Positions 22,201 to 34,200 of a DNA stretch of 64,000 nt are shown in pieces. The translations under genes and the position numbers were made by a program. The first letter of the stretch is position 1. The number at the start of each line of letters is the position of its first letter. The notes under the pieces were generated by a model that was not told where the DNA came from, made no database searches, and saw only the letters and a program-made list of their open reading frames with translations. This stretch comes from Heterohyrax brucei (lineage: Eukaryota > Chordata > Mammalia > Hyracoidea > Procaviidae), in contig CM053142.1 in assembly GCA_028571685.1 (NCBI GenBank), positions 132,238,796 through 132,302,795 of the forward strand. The letters are read 5' to 3'.

Positions 22201-25200
22201 TCAAGGGAAATTCTTTCAGTCTCCATTCAGGATGATGTAGGCAGTTGGCTTTGTATAGATGCCTCTTAACGCATTGAGGAATTCCCTTCTATTCCTATTT
22301 TAATAAGAGTTTTTAATGTGAATCAGTGTTGGAGTTTGTCAGATGCCTTTTTTGCATCAGTTGACAAAATCAGGTGATTCTTGTCCTTTGTGTTATTTAT
22401 TTGGTTGATCATGTTAATTGTTTTTCTCATGTTGAGCCAGCCCTGCATCTCTGGTGTGAATCCAGCTTGGTCATGGTGAATTATTTTTTTGATATATTCT
22501 TGTATTCTGTTGGCTAGGATTTTGTTGAAGATATTTGTGTCTTTGGTTCATGAGTGATATTGATCAGTTATTTTTTTTGTGAGATCTTTCCTTCTTTGGT
22601 ATCAGAGTTATCCTGGCTTCATAAAATAAATTTGGGAATAGTCCATACTTTTCTATGCTGTGAAATAGTCTCAGTAGTATTGGAATTAACTCCTCTCTAA
22701 AAGTTTGATAGAATCATCTGGTGAAACCATCTGTACCAGGACTTTTTTCGGTTGGTAGTTTTTGATTACTTTTTCAATCTCTTCTTTTGTGCTGGGTTTA
22801 TTAAGTTGTTCTTATCCTTGTGATAATTTTGGTAAGTGGTATGAATCTAGAAATTTTTCAGTTTCCTCTAGGTTTTCAAATCTGTTAGAATACAAATTTT
22901 CTTAGGATTCTGTTATGATACGTTTGATTTCAGTTGGGTCAGTTGTGATATCTCTCGTCTCATTTTATTATTGAGGTTGTTTGTTTCCTTTCCTGTTTTT
23001 CTTTTGTGAGTTTAGCCAACAGTTTATCAATTTTGTTGATCTTTTGTAAAAATCAGGTTTGGGTTTTATTAATTCTTTCAGTTGTTTTTCTGTTCTGTAA
23101 TTCATTTAGTTCTGCTCTAACTTTTGTTATCTGTTTTCTTCTGGTGCCTGAGGGATTTTTTTTGTTCTCTTTCTACTTTTTCTGGTTGAGAGTTAATTCT
23201 TTCGATTGGGCTTTTCTTCATTCAGGATGCGTGCATTTATAGAGATAAATAGACGTCTGAGCACTGCATTTGCTCTATATCCCATAGTTCTTTGTTGCAT
23301 CTTTGTTTTCTTCTATAACACATGATGTTTCGAGCAAGGTGTTGTTCAGTTTCCGTCAGTTCAAATTTCTACCCATATTTTTTCTGCTATAAATTTCAAC
23401 ATCTGTGGCGTTATGGTCCAAGAAGATGCTTTGCAATAATTCAGTGGTTTGGATTTTGTTGAGATTCACCTCATGAGCTAATACATGTTCTATTCTGGAG
23501 AATGTTGCATGTGCATTAGAAAAGAAAAAATATTTCTTGATCAGTAAAATGTTGTATAGGTACCAATGAGGTATAGTTGACTGATTGTTGCAGTAAGATC
23601 TTATGTATCTTTATTGAGCTTTTTTCTGAATGGTCTGTCCATTACTGAAAGTGGAGTGTCGAAGTCTTGTACTATTATTGTGGAGTGATCTATCTCATTT
23701 TTCAGTGTTACCAGCATTTGTTTAGTGTATTTAGATGCCCTGGTATTGGGTGCATGAGTATTTAATATTGTTATATCCTGCGTATATACTGAACCTTTCA
23801 GCAATAAACAGTGACCATCCTTGTCCGTGATGGAGGATTTTACATTAAAGTCTGTTTTATACAAGATTAATATTGCCACTCCTGCTCATCTTTGTGTGTT
23901 GTTAGTATGGTGTATAGTTTTCCATTCTTAGATTTTCAGGTTCTTTTGTTTCTTTTTTAAATTTTTTATTTAACATAACTGAGTGAAAATAGACGTTCCA
24001 GTATAAATGTACATACCCACCTATATGCAGCTTCCACTGCTCTCCCTGCTCGATGACAGCACACTATTCCTCTCTGCTCCATACATGTCTCGTTCTCCCA
24101 ACAGTCTCTTTTTTCCCTCCTCTCCACCCACTCTCCTTCCTCCAGCCAGAGGTCGGCAGGATGACATCCTATAGATGTATAGAACCATAAAGTACAACCA
24201 ATATGTGGTCACTGCATCGCCAAGTCCAATCCATTCCTGTCCGAAGCGTGGACCTTCGTTATGATTTATGGTCAAGGGCAGCATCAGGGCAAAGGGCCAT
24301 GCTCCCAGGGGAACCCCGAAACCACTAGACCATCAATTGAGGTCTTTTAGTGGAGATCTCAGGGTGCACCCCTTTTTATTCTTGTGTTGCCAGTGAGACT
24401 CAACTTAGTGAGCTCCATCGCGGCGATCACTGGTGGTGGCCAGGCACCATCCAGTTCTTCCGGTCCCAAGTCAGTGTAGGCACCCACTGATGTGGGTCTC
24501 TTTGTCTTCTGGGTTGTCTTTCCCACATGTCATTTTGGTCCTCAGTGAGCATCCGTTCCTGCTGAGTTGGGGCCATTTGCTATGCCCTCGGATGGCAGCT
24601 TGGCAGCTTTTAAGACCCCAGATGCCACTCACCAACGTGGGGTGCAGAGAGCCCTCTTAGCAAAACGCTAGTTGTGCCAATTGGCCTTGCTTTCGCCTAA
24701 GAGTATGGTCCCGCGCCCCCTGCCGGAGCTACTCTATCCTTGCAATATTGGGTTAGATGGAAGGAGTACTCATGTTATTTTTAAGTCCACTTAATATTGT
24801 TCTTGTTTCTAATGTGTGCTGTCACCAATTTGACCCAAGCAGATACCTAGCAACTGTCTAATCTAAACCTTCCCTCCCCTCCCTTGCAGCTGTCAAAGAG
24901 TCTTTTCTTCTATACACAAGTCTGTTTTTGAGATCCTATCATAGAGGTCTCATATAATATTTGTCCTTTTGTCGCTGACTACTTTCACTCAACATAATGT
25001 CTTCCAGTTGAAACCAGGTCATGAGATGTTTCCTGAAGTAATCGTTGTTCTTTATCATTGCATAGTGCTCCATTGAGTATATATACCATAGTTTACCTAT
25101 CCATTCTTCTGTTGTTGGGCATCTGGGTTGATTCCATCTTTTTGCTGTCGTGGACTGTGCTGCGATAAACATTCTGCTGCATGTGTCCGTTGGTGTGAAA

Positions 25201-28200
25201 GGCTGTGATTCTGTAGGATATATTCCAAGTAGTGGAATTACTGGATCAAATGGTATATCAATATCCATTTTTTTAAGGAAGCGCCAGATTGCTTTCCAAA
25301 GGGGCTGGACCATTTTGCAACCCCACCAACAGTGTAGGAGGGTTCCACTTTTTCCACAGCCTCTCCAGCATTTGTTGTTTTGCGTTTTTTCGATCATGGC
25401 CAATCTTGTTGGAGTGAGATGGTATCTCATTGTTGTCTTGATTTGAATTTCTTTAATAACTAAAGATCGTGAACATGTCTGTGTGTGTTTGTTGGCTGCC
25501 TGGATCTCTTCTTTAGTGAAATATCTGTCCATCTCCTTTGCCCATCGCTTAATTGGATGTTTTATCTTCTTCTTGTTGATATTTTGTAGTATCTTATAGA
25601 TTGTGGAAATCAGGCGTCGGTCTGACATAGAGTTTCCAAATATTTTTTCCCATTCTGTAGATGTTCTTTTAATTCTATTAGTAAGGTCTTCAGATAAGCA
25701 AAAGTGTTTAATTCTTAATAGATCCCATTTATCTATTTTCTCTTCTGATGATTGTGGTTTGTTTGACAGATTTTGGAGTCTGTCCTCATTGTGTATTAAA
25801 ACTTCCATTGTTGTTCCTACCTTTTCTTGGATGAGCTTCATCGTTTTAGGTTTGATATTTAGGTCTTTTATCCAGTTGGAGTTGGGTTTTGTATAAGGTG
25901 TAAGATATGGATCTTGTTTCAGTTTCTTGCAGATGGATATCCAGTTTTGCCAGCACCATTTGTTGAAGATACTGTTTTCATCCCAGTTTAATGTCTTAGG
26001 GCCTTTGTCGAATACCAGTTGTTCATAGGTAGCTGGTGTCATCTCTGGGGTCTCAGTTCTGTTCCACTGATCAATCTCTGTGTTCTTATACCAGTACCAG
26101 GCTGTTTTGACCACCGTGGCAGTGTAATATGTTCTAAAGTCAGGTAATGAGAGACCTCCTTCTTCTTCTTTAGTAGTACCTTGCTTAGCCAGGGCTTCTT
26201 CCCTTTCCAAACAAATTTGGTGATTTGTTTCTCCATCTCATTAAAAAATGTCACTGGAACTTGTATTGGGATTGCATTATATAAATAGATTCCTTTGGGT
26301 AAAATAGACATTTTCACAATGTTAAGCCTTCCTGTCCATGAGCAGGGTAGGTTTTTCCATTTATCTAAGTCTCTCTTAGTTTCTTTTAGTAAGGGTTTGT
26401 AATTCTCTTTGTAAAGGTCTATTATTTCTCTGGTTAGATTAATTCCTAGGTATCTTCTTAGGGGCTACCGGAAATGGTATTGATTTGATAATTTCCTCCT
26501 TAACAGTCTCGTTGTTGGTATAAAGGAATCCTACTGATTTACTTACGTTTATCTTGTATCCTGAGACTTTGCTGAACTCTTCTATCAGTTTGAGTAGTTT
26601 ACGTATAGATTCCTTGGGATTCTCCGCATATACAATCATATCATCTGCAAACAGGGAGATTTTAACTTCCTGTTTGCCAGTGCAGATGCCCTTTATTTCT
26701 TGGTCTTGTCGAATTGCTCTGGCTAAAACTTCTAGCACAATGTTGAATAGAAGAGGTGAGAGTGGGCATCCTTCTCTAATTCCTGATCTCAAGGGAAAGT
26801 CTTTCAGTCTCTCTCCATTCATGATGATGTGGGCAATTGGCTTTGTATAAATGGCCCTTATTGTGTTGAGGAATTTGCCATCTATGCCCATTTTGCTAAG
26901 AGTTTTTAGCATGTGTTGGACTTTTCTGCATCAGTGGACAAAATCAGGTGATCCTTGTCTTTTGTGTTATTTATGTGGTTAATCACACTGATTGTTTTTC
27001 TGATGTTGAACCAGCCTTGCATCCCTGGTATGAATCCCAGTTGGTCATGATGGATTATTTTCTTGATATGTTGTATTCTATTGGCAAGAATTTTGTTGAA
27101 GATTTTTGCATCTAGATTCATGAGTGATATCGGTCTGTAGTTCTCTTTCTTTGTTGGGTCTTTCCCTGGCTTGGGTATCAGTGTTATGCTGGCTTCATAG
27201 AATGAGTTTGGGAGTACTCCATCCCTTTCTATACTGTAAAATAGTGTCAGTAGTATTGGAGATAACTCTTCTCTAAATGCTTGGTAGAATTCTGCAGTGA
27301 AACGATCTGGGCCTGGGCTTTTTTTTTGGTTGGCAGTGTTTTCATGACCTTTTCAATCTCTTTCTTTGTAATGGATTTATTAAGTTGTTCTGCTATCACA
27401 ACTAGATGTTGTGATAATTTGGGTAGGTGGTATGAGTCAAGGACTTGGTCCATTTCCCCTAGGTTTTCCAATTTGTTAGAGTAGTCTTTCATAGTATTCT
27501 GTTATGATATTTTTGATTTCTGTTGCATCTGTGGTGACAACTCCCCTCTCATTTCTAATTTGGGTTATTTGTTTCTTTTCCTGCTTTTCTTTAGTAAGTT
27601 TAGCCAGTGGTTTGTCAATTTTGTTGATCTTCTCAAAAAACCACCTTTTGGTCTTTTCCATTTTTTCAATTGTTTTTCTGCTCTCTAATTCATTTAGCTG
27701 TGCTCTAATCTTTATGATCTCGTTTCTTCTGGTGCCCAAGGGGTTCCTCTGTTGTTCTCTTTCTACTTCTTCAAGCTGTAGGGTTAGTTCTTTGATTGGG
27801 TTTCTTTCCTCCTTCCAGATGTGTGCATTTATGGAGATAAACAGACCTCTGAGCACTGCTTTGGCTGTATCCCATAGGTTCTGGTAGGAAGTGTTTTCGT
27901 TCTCATTGGAATCCATGAATTTCTTTAATTCATCCTTGATTTCCTCTATAACCCATGTTTTTTTGAGCAAGATGTTGTTCAGTTTCCAAGAGTTCCACTT
28001 TCTTTCTGCTATTGATTTCAACTTTTGTGGCTTTATGATCTGAGAAGATGCTTTGCAGTAATTCAGTGGTATGGATTTTGTTGAGCATTGCATTATGTCC
28101 CTACACATGGTCGATTCTGGACAATGTTCCATGTGCACTGGAGGAGAAGGTGTAGTTGTCTGCTGATGGGTGGAAAGTTCTGTGTATATCAGTTAACTTT

Positions 28201-31200
28201 AGTTGCTTGTGTCAATGAGGTCTTCTGTATCTTTACTGAGTTTTTTTCTAGATGATCTGTCTAGTATTGAGAGTGGAGTGTTGAAGTCTCCCACTATTGT
28301 TGTGGAGTCATCTAACTCTCTTTTGAGTGTAGTCAGTGTTTCTTCTACATATTTAGGTGCTCTGACATTAGGTTCATAAATATTTAATATAGTTAAGTCT
28401 TGCTTGTGTACTGAACCTTTCAGAAATAAATAGTGTCCGTCTTTGTCCACAATGGTGGATTTGACATTAAAATTGATTTTGTCTGAGGTTAGAATTGCCA
28501 CCCCTGCTCTTCTTTGTTCATTGTTAGCTTGATATATATTCTTCCAATCTTTAGTTTTCAGTTTGTTCGTATCTTTAGGTCTCAAGTGAATTTCTTGTAG
28601 ACAATATATGGATGGGTCATGTCTTTTGATCCAAGATGTCACTCGATGTCTCTTTACTGGAGCATTCAGTCCATTCACATTCAATGTAATTATTGATAGG
28701 TATGTGTTCAGTGCTGCCATAGTGATGTGTTCATTTCTATGCTGATGTTTTCTCTGTTGTTCTTATTAGTCTGTTCTGGGACGTTCTTTTTTGTGAGTTC
28801 ATTTTTCACCTTTTTCAGAGCTGGTTTTGTGGTTGTTGAGACTCCTGTGTTACATTTCTTGAAATGATATGATACATCTTTGTTGTGCTTTACAGCTGCC
28901 CTTGTGATCCCCCTTAATAAGCTGTATATAAACCCAATTTTAATTACTACCAGTCTTGTCATCTTCCTCTCTGTCTGGAAGGACTATAACAACTGTAGTA
29001 CATCCCTCTTTTTAATATGATGACACCATAGTTTTCACAATGATCACTGGATTGCTTCTTTCCTTATCAAAGCTGTGATTGGCTTTGGAGCCTTCCCTAA
29101 CTGAGTAGAGTTTTGAGTAGTGAAGTCATTCTAAAATATAAAGTTAGTGGTTTTGTTCTTCTAAGCCAGAGCCAAGAACTTCTTTCACTATTTCTTGTAG
29201 TTTTGGTTTGGTTTTTTACAAAGTCTCTGAGTTTCTGTTTATCTGGGAATGTCTTAATTTCATTTTCCCATTTGTAAGATAGTTTTGCAGGATATATCAT
29301 TTTTCGTTGGAAGTTCTCCTTCAAGGCTTTGAATGTGTCATGCCACTGTCTCCGTGCCAGCATGGTTGCTGCTCAGAAATCTGACGAAAGCCTACAGGGT
29401 TTCCCTCTGAATGTTAGCTTTGCTTTGAGTCTTGCTGTCTTTAAGAGTTGCTGCTTATGTTTCATTTTGTTGAGCTTGATTATCATATGTCTTGGAGTCT
29501 TTCTTTTGAGATCTATATTGGGTGGCGTACAATATGCATCTGAGATGTCTATATTCTCTTCCTTCATGATTTCTGGGAAGTTTTCTGTCAGCAGCTCAGC
29601 AACGATACTCTCTGTGTTCTCAGATTTCTCACCCTGTTCAGAGACTCCAATTAATTGATAGTTGTTCCTCTTAATAGAGTCCCACATGCTTCTTAATGTT
29701 TCTTCAATTTCCTTATTTCTTTTTTCTGATTTCTGCTCACAGATGCTGGCCTCAGTAGCTCTGTCTTCCAAGTCAGAAATTCTTTTTTCTATTTGTTCCA
29801 TTCTGTTTTCTTGGCTTTTCATGGAAGTTTCTGTGTCTTTGATTTTTGTTCTTGATCTGTTCGATTTCAGAGTACTGGTGTTCCATCAGATCGAACATCT
29901 TACTTAATTTTTCATTTTGTTCTCTGCATTTTGTATAACGTCTAGAAGGGCTCTGTATATAATCATTTTGTATTCACTTTCTGATGCTTTCATAAAAGTT
30001 TCTTCATCTTGAAAACTCCTTGGTTGCTTTGTTTGGGAGCCTTCTGAAGCCATGGGTGATTTCTTGTATACCACAAGTATCTGTTGCTTTTTGGGACCCA
30101 TGTAAGTATGTAGAGGCTGGAAGAGGTACTGTGAGGATGGACTGCAGATGTTTCTCTAGGCTATCTTAAAATGTAAAGCAAAAAGATATCTGACCACTTC
30201 CCAAGTCAGTTTTATTTTCAAGTGTAGAGGTCCCTCTTCTCAAGTGGCAAAGTAAGCGCCACTATATCCAACCCCAGATGATACAAACTAGTTCAGAATA
30301 CAGGAATGCTACTGCCCTGTTGGCCTCTGCTGACAGGGCCTAGCCTTAGAAGACACTGCATAGAGTACTGCTTTTCTGATAGAAAAGCGCTCTCCTGTGG
30401 GCAGGCTCTGGCTCCCAAGCTACAAATTAGATCCAGCAGCGGGCACCGTATCCAAGATGGCGCCCTCCACACAGGCAGCAGACAGAAGGGCTAAAGGTGC
30501 CGAGAGGTAGTGATTCCTCTCATTCTGTTGCAGGACCCCCAAAGCAGATGGCACTAGGTAAATTACTGCTCTTCTGTCAGAGAAGCACTGTCCTGTATGC
30601 AGGCACTGGCTCCCAAGCTACGAATGAGATCCCGCTAGAATCTCTGTATCCAACATGGTGTCCCGCACACTGACTGTGAAACTCCATAGAAATGCCCCTG
30701 AGGCAGATATAAAACGACAGGCTCAAAATGGCTAGATTAACAGAGTCCCAAGCCTGGCTCTCAAAATATGGGAATTTCGCCTGCCTGTCCTCCCAGCAGC
30801 GTGTCTGATTCCAGCCACCAGACAAGACCCAGCTCTGCCTGCCGGCCAAGACAGAGGAAAAACAAAGTCAAAATGGTGCGTCTACCTTCAGTCCGTGAGA
30901 GCCAGGGATAGCCAGGCACGGAAGTCAGCGTAAGAGAGGAGGTTTTTCGCTCAGTAGAATGAAGTCCAAAGTAACAGCCCTGTGCCGTGTCCTGGGGCTG
31001 ACTAGGTGACCAGAAGGCTCCGTTTTATTATCAATTCAGGTCTTGGTTTCCAGAGGGATATTAGGAGACATGTGCTTAGTCCACCATGTTGACTCCACCT
31101 CCAGATTTTCAGTTTTGTTCATATCTTTCAGTCTAAGATGTGTTTCTTCTAAGCAGCATAGAGATGGATCATTTTTTTTGATACAACCTGTCTGCTTCTT

Positions 31201-34200
31201 AATTGGAGCATTCAGAAATTTATATTCAGTTTAATTATTGATAGATATGTGTTAATGCCATTTTGGTGCCTTTATTTTTGTGTTATTGGAGTTTTTTGTT
31301 CCACGTAATAGTCTGTTCTGGATCATTTTTCTTTATGGGTTTTCTTTTCATCCTTTACAGTGTTTGTTTTGTTTCTATTGTGATTCTGGTATTATACTTC
31401 TTTTTTGATATGTAGTATTGTTAGTTTGTTTTGCAGCTACCCTTTTGATTCCCCTGGATGTCTCAGTTTAAACCAATCTTTAACTTCTGTGTATCTCCTT
31501 AACTTCCTCTCCATTGAAAGGACTATAACTACTGCAGTATATCCTTCTTTTATAGTGTGATGATGTCATAGTTTACATGTTACGATCTCTGTCTCCTTTC
31601 ATTATTTTACCTTTGGTTGAGCTTTGTGGCTTCCCTGAGTAGGACTCTGGATGCTGTAACCTGCATTGCATCCTTGAGCATACATCTGATGTTACTGAAT
31701 TTCTAAGCAAAGAGCTTAGAAATTGGTTTGGTTTGGTGTTTGCAAAGCCTCTAAGCTTCTGTTTATCTGAAAATGTCTTAATTTCACCATCATATGTAAG
31801 TGATGGTTTTGCAGAATGTGTAGTTCTTGGTTGGAAGTTTTTCTCCTTCAGAGCTTTGTATGCGTTATCCCACTGCCTTCTTACCAACATGGTTTCTGCC
31901 AAGAAGTCAGAGGACAGCCCAGAGAGCTTCCCTTTGTATGTTAATTGTACCTTAAGCCTAGCTGCCTTTAAAAGAGTCTCTTTATGTTTCATTTTATTAA
32001 GCTTGATTATTAGTATGTGTTGGTGACTTTCTCTTGTGGTCTAGCTTTTCAGGTATTTGATAAGCATCTTGAATATCTATGTTCTCCTTTTCCTTAGTGT
32101 CAGGGATGTTTTCTGTCAGCAGCTCTTCAATAATTCTTTCTGTATTTTCTGCTGTCCCTCCCTGTTAGGGATTCCAATTATTCATTGATTTTTTCCTCGT
32201 AGTAGAGTCTCACATACTTCTTAAGGCTTCTTCATTTTTCTTTTGTCTGATTTTTCATCATAAATACTGGTGTTAGTTATTTTGTCTTCAGTCTCACCAA
32301 TTGTGCTTTCCAGTTCCTCAGTCTTGCTCTTTTGGCTTTGCATTGAATTGTCTAATTGTGTAATTTTATTATTCTTATGTTGGATTTCAGATCATTGGTG
32401 ATCTAGCAATTCATGTAGCTTATGTAGTTTTTCATTTTGTGCTGCTGCACTTTGTTTACTCTCTAGAAGAGCTCTATACATGATTCTTTTGTATTCTGCC
32501 TCCAATAATTTCATAAAGGCTGCTTCATCTGTGAAGTTTTTTGATTCTTTATTTTGGGAGTTTTCTGAAGATGTAGTGGTCTGCTTCTTTTAATGGTTGT
32601 ATACTGATTGCTGTCTTCATGCCATCATAAAGTTTTTCAGCATCTCCACTGTTAGACCAGTAGGATCTGTGGCATGGCAGTAAGAAGGCAGTGAGTAATG
32701 GCACTGGTAGACTTGGCTGCTAGCCGCTGCTCCATTCTCTGGGTGCAGCTATTCTGGTAATAGAGACACCGACAAACTCTGCAGTGCTGCTCGGCTTGGC
32801 ATGTGGCTTCAGCTGTGTCCTCAGGGATGGTAGGCCCCCCCTCCTGGCTGATGAAAATGGCAACGTATTTGTGCTGACTCCCACATCATGCCAGTCAAGA
32901 CTGTGGCATAGCTCAGGGGAGGGAAGAGAGAAGAATGCCACCACACTCGGCTGCCAGGGACCACTGTGTTCTCTAGATGCACTTATCTTAAAAACTGCTT
33001 TTTTGCTAGATAACACTTTCCAGCTACCGCCAAAAGCACCTGGGCGCTCAAGGGTGGCAGGTCCTACCTCCTGGCTGGCAAAGTTGGCGCCATACTTATG
33101 GAGTCTCTTGGGGGCCGTCAGCAGACACTGTGACATGCCTCAGTGACCCAAACCCAACCCACTGCCATTGAGTTGGGTCCGACTCATGGCGACCCTATAG
33201 GTCAGAGTAGAACTGCCACATACAGTTTCCAAGGAGTTTCTGGCCGATTTGAACTGCTGACCTTTAGGTTAGCAGACATAGCACTTAACCGACTTTACCA
33301 CCTGGGTTTCCTGGCTCAGTGAAGGAAGGTGGAAATGGCGCCGCCACACTTGGCTGCCAGTCACTGCTGCATTCATTCTCTAGATACACTTATCTTAAAA
33401 ACTGCTTTTCGCTGAGAGAGGCATTGACCGCCTCAGCCAGGCCCTTAGGGGTGGCAGGCCCCACCTTCCAACTGACAAAGATGGCGTCCTACTTATAGAG
33501 TCTCTCAGAGGCCATCAGCAGACACTATAATGTGGCTGGAAAGGAGGGGTCAGCACACTGCCACACTCAGCTGCCAGCCACCACTACGTTCCTAGGTACA
33601 GTTACCTTAAAAGCAGCTTTTCTTCCAGGAGAAGCACTGTCCAAACAGGCATTGTGTTGCAGCATGGGAGCTAGTCCCAGCCGAGCCCTCGGGCCTGGCT
33701 CACTCTGCCTCTCAGCTGACCAGGATGGTGTCCCACCTGAGCCGCCACTTCTGCACTGAGTCAGCAGTATCTTTGCCTCAGCTTAAAGAAGAGAGGGAAG
33801 AGGGCACTGATACCCTCAGTTGCCAGCTGCTGCTGGATTCTGTAGATGTGACTGTCCCAAGCATATCCTCTCTGCTGCAGGTGGCACTGTTTACTTAGGC
33901 ACTGCAGCTTAGCCTAGTAGCTGACCCCTGCCAGCCTCTCAGGTTCGGCAGTCCTAGTCCCAGTCTCCCAGCTAACAAATAAGGCATCCGTATCTGTAAG
34001 ATTGTGAGCCGCTGCACCAGCAGACATGGGACTCACTGCACTGCTTGCTGCCTTACCTCCAACAAAGGTACTTTTCTCCTTCCTGTCCCTCAGTCTGATC
34101 TCACAATCCTACACTTGATCTTGGGGCTCCCAGAATGTTCACATTGCTCTAGTCAGTTATTTTTCTAGCCCTTAGTTCTCAGAAATAATCAAAGAGGTGT

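Larger units (their letters stand above)
19381..23939 (-). mobile_element. Outer L1 (L1-A), 3' half
   Basis: 3' UTR at about 19381-20430 (TTGCTAGCTTTTAAGACCCC near 20010), then ORF2 backwards to its endonuclease region, where the inner L1 interrupts it. It resumes at 31103. Read together the two parts make a nearly full-length element of about 7.5 kb. Its own target duplication was not resolved. Confidence 0.92.
23940..31102 (-). mobile_element. Inner L1 (L1-B), near full length, 7.2 kb
   Basis: Inserted within the endonuclease-coding part of L1-A. Order on the minus strand: 5' UTR (31102-30102), ORF1 (30101-29097), inter-ORF spacer (29096-28721), ORF2 (28720-24939), 3' UTR (24938-23940) with T-rich (poly-A) end at the left. 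The 10-bp duplication AGATTTTCAG flanks it. 5' end GGAGGTGGAGTCAACATGG on the minus strand matches the 5' end of L1-A in style. Confidence 0.95.

Noticed and set aside
24939-26210. 423-codon open frame on the minus strand as a standalone gene
   Set aside because: It is the C-terminal third of the disrupted L1-B ORF2, not an independent gene.
27504-27887. 127-codon plus-strand frame
   Set aside because: Hydrophobic antisense shadow of L1 ORF2.
32784-33146. 120-codon plus-strand frame
   Set aside because: Lies in the L1-A 5' UTR, GC-rich antisense shadow.
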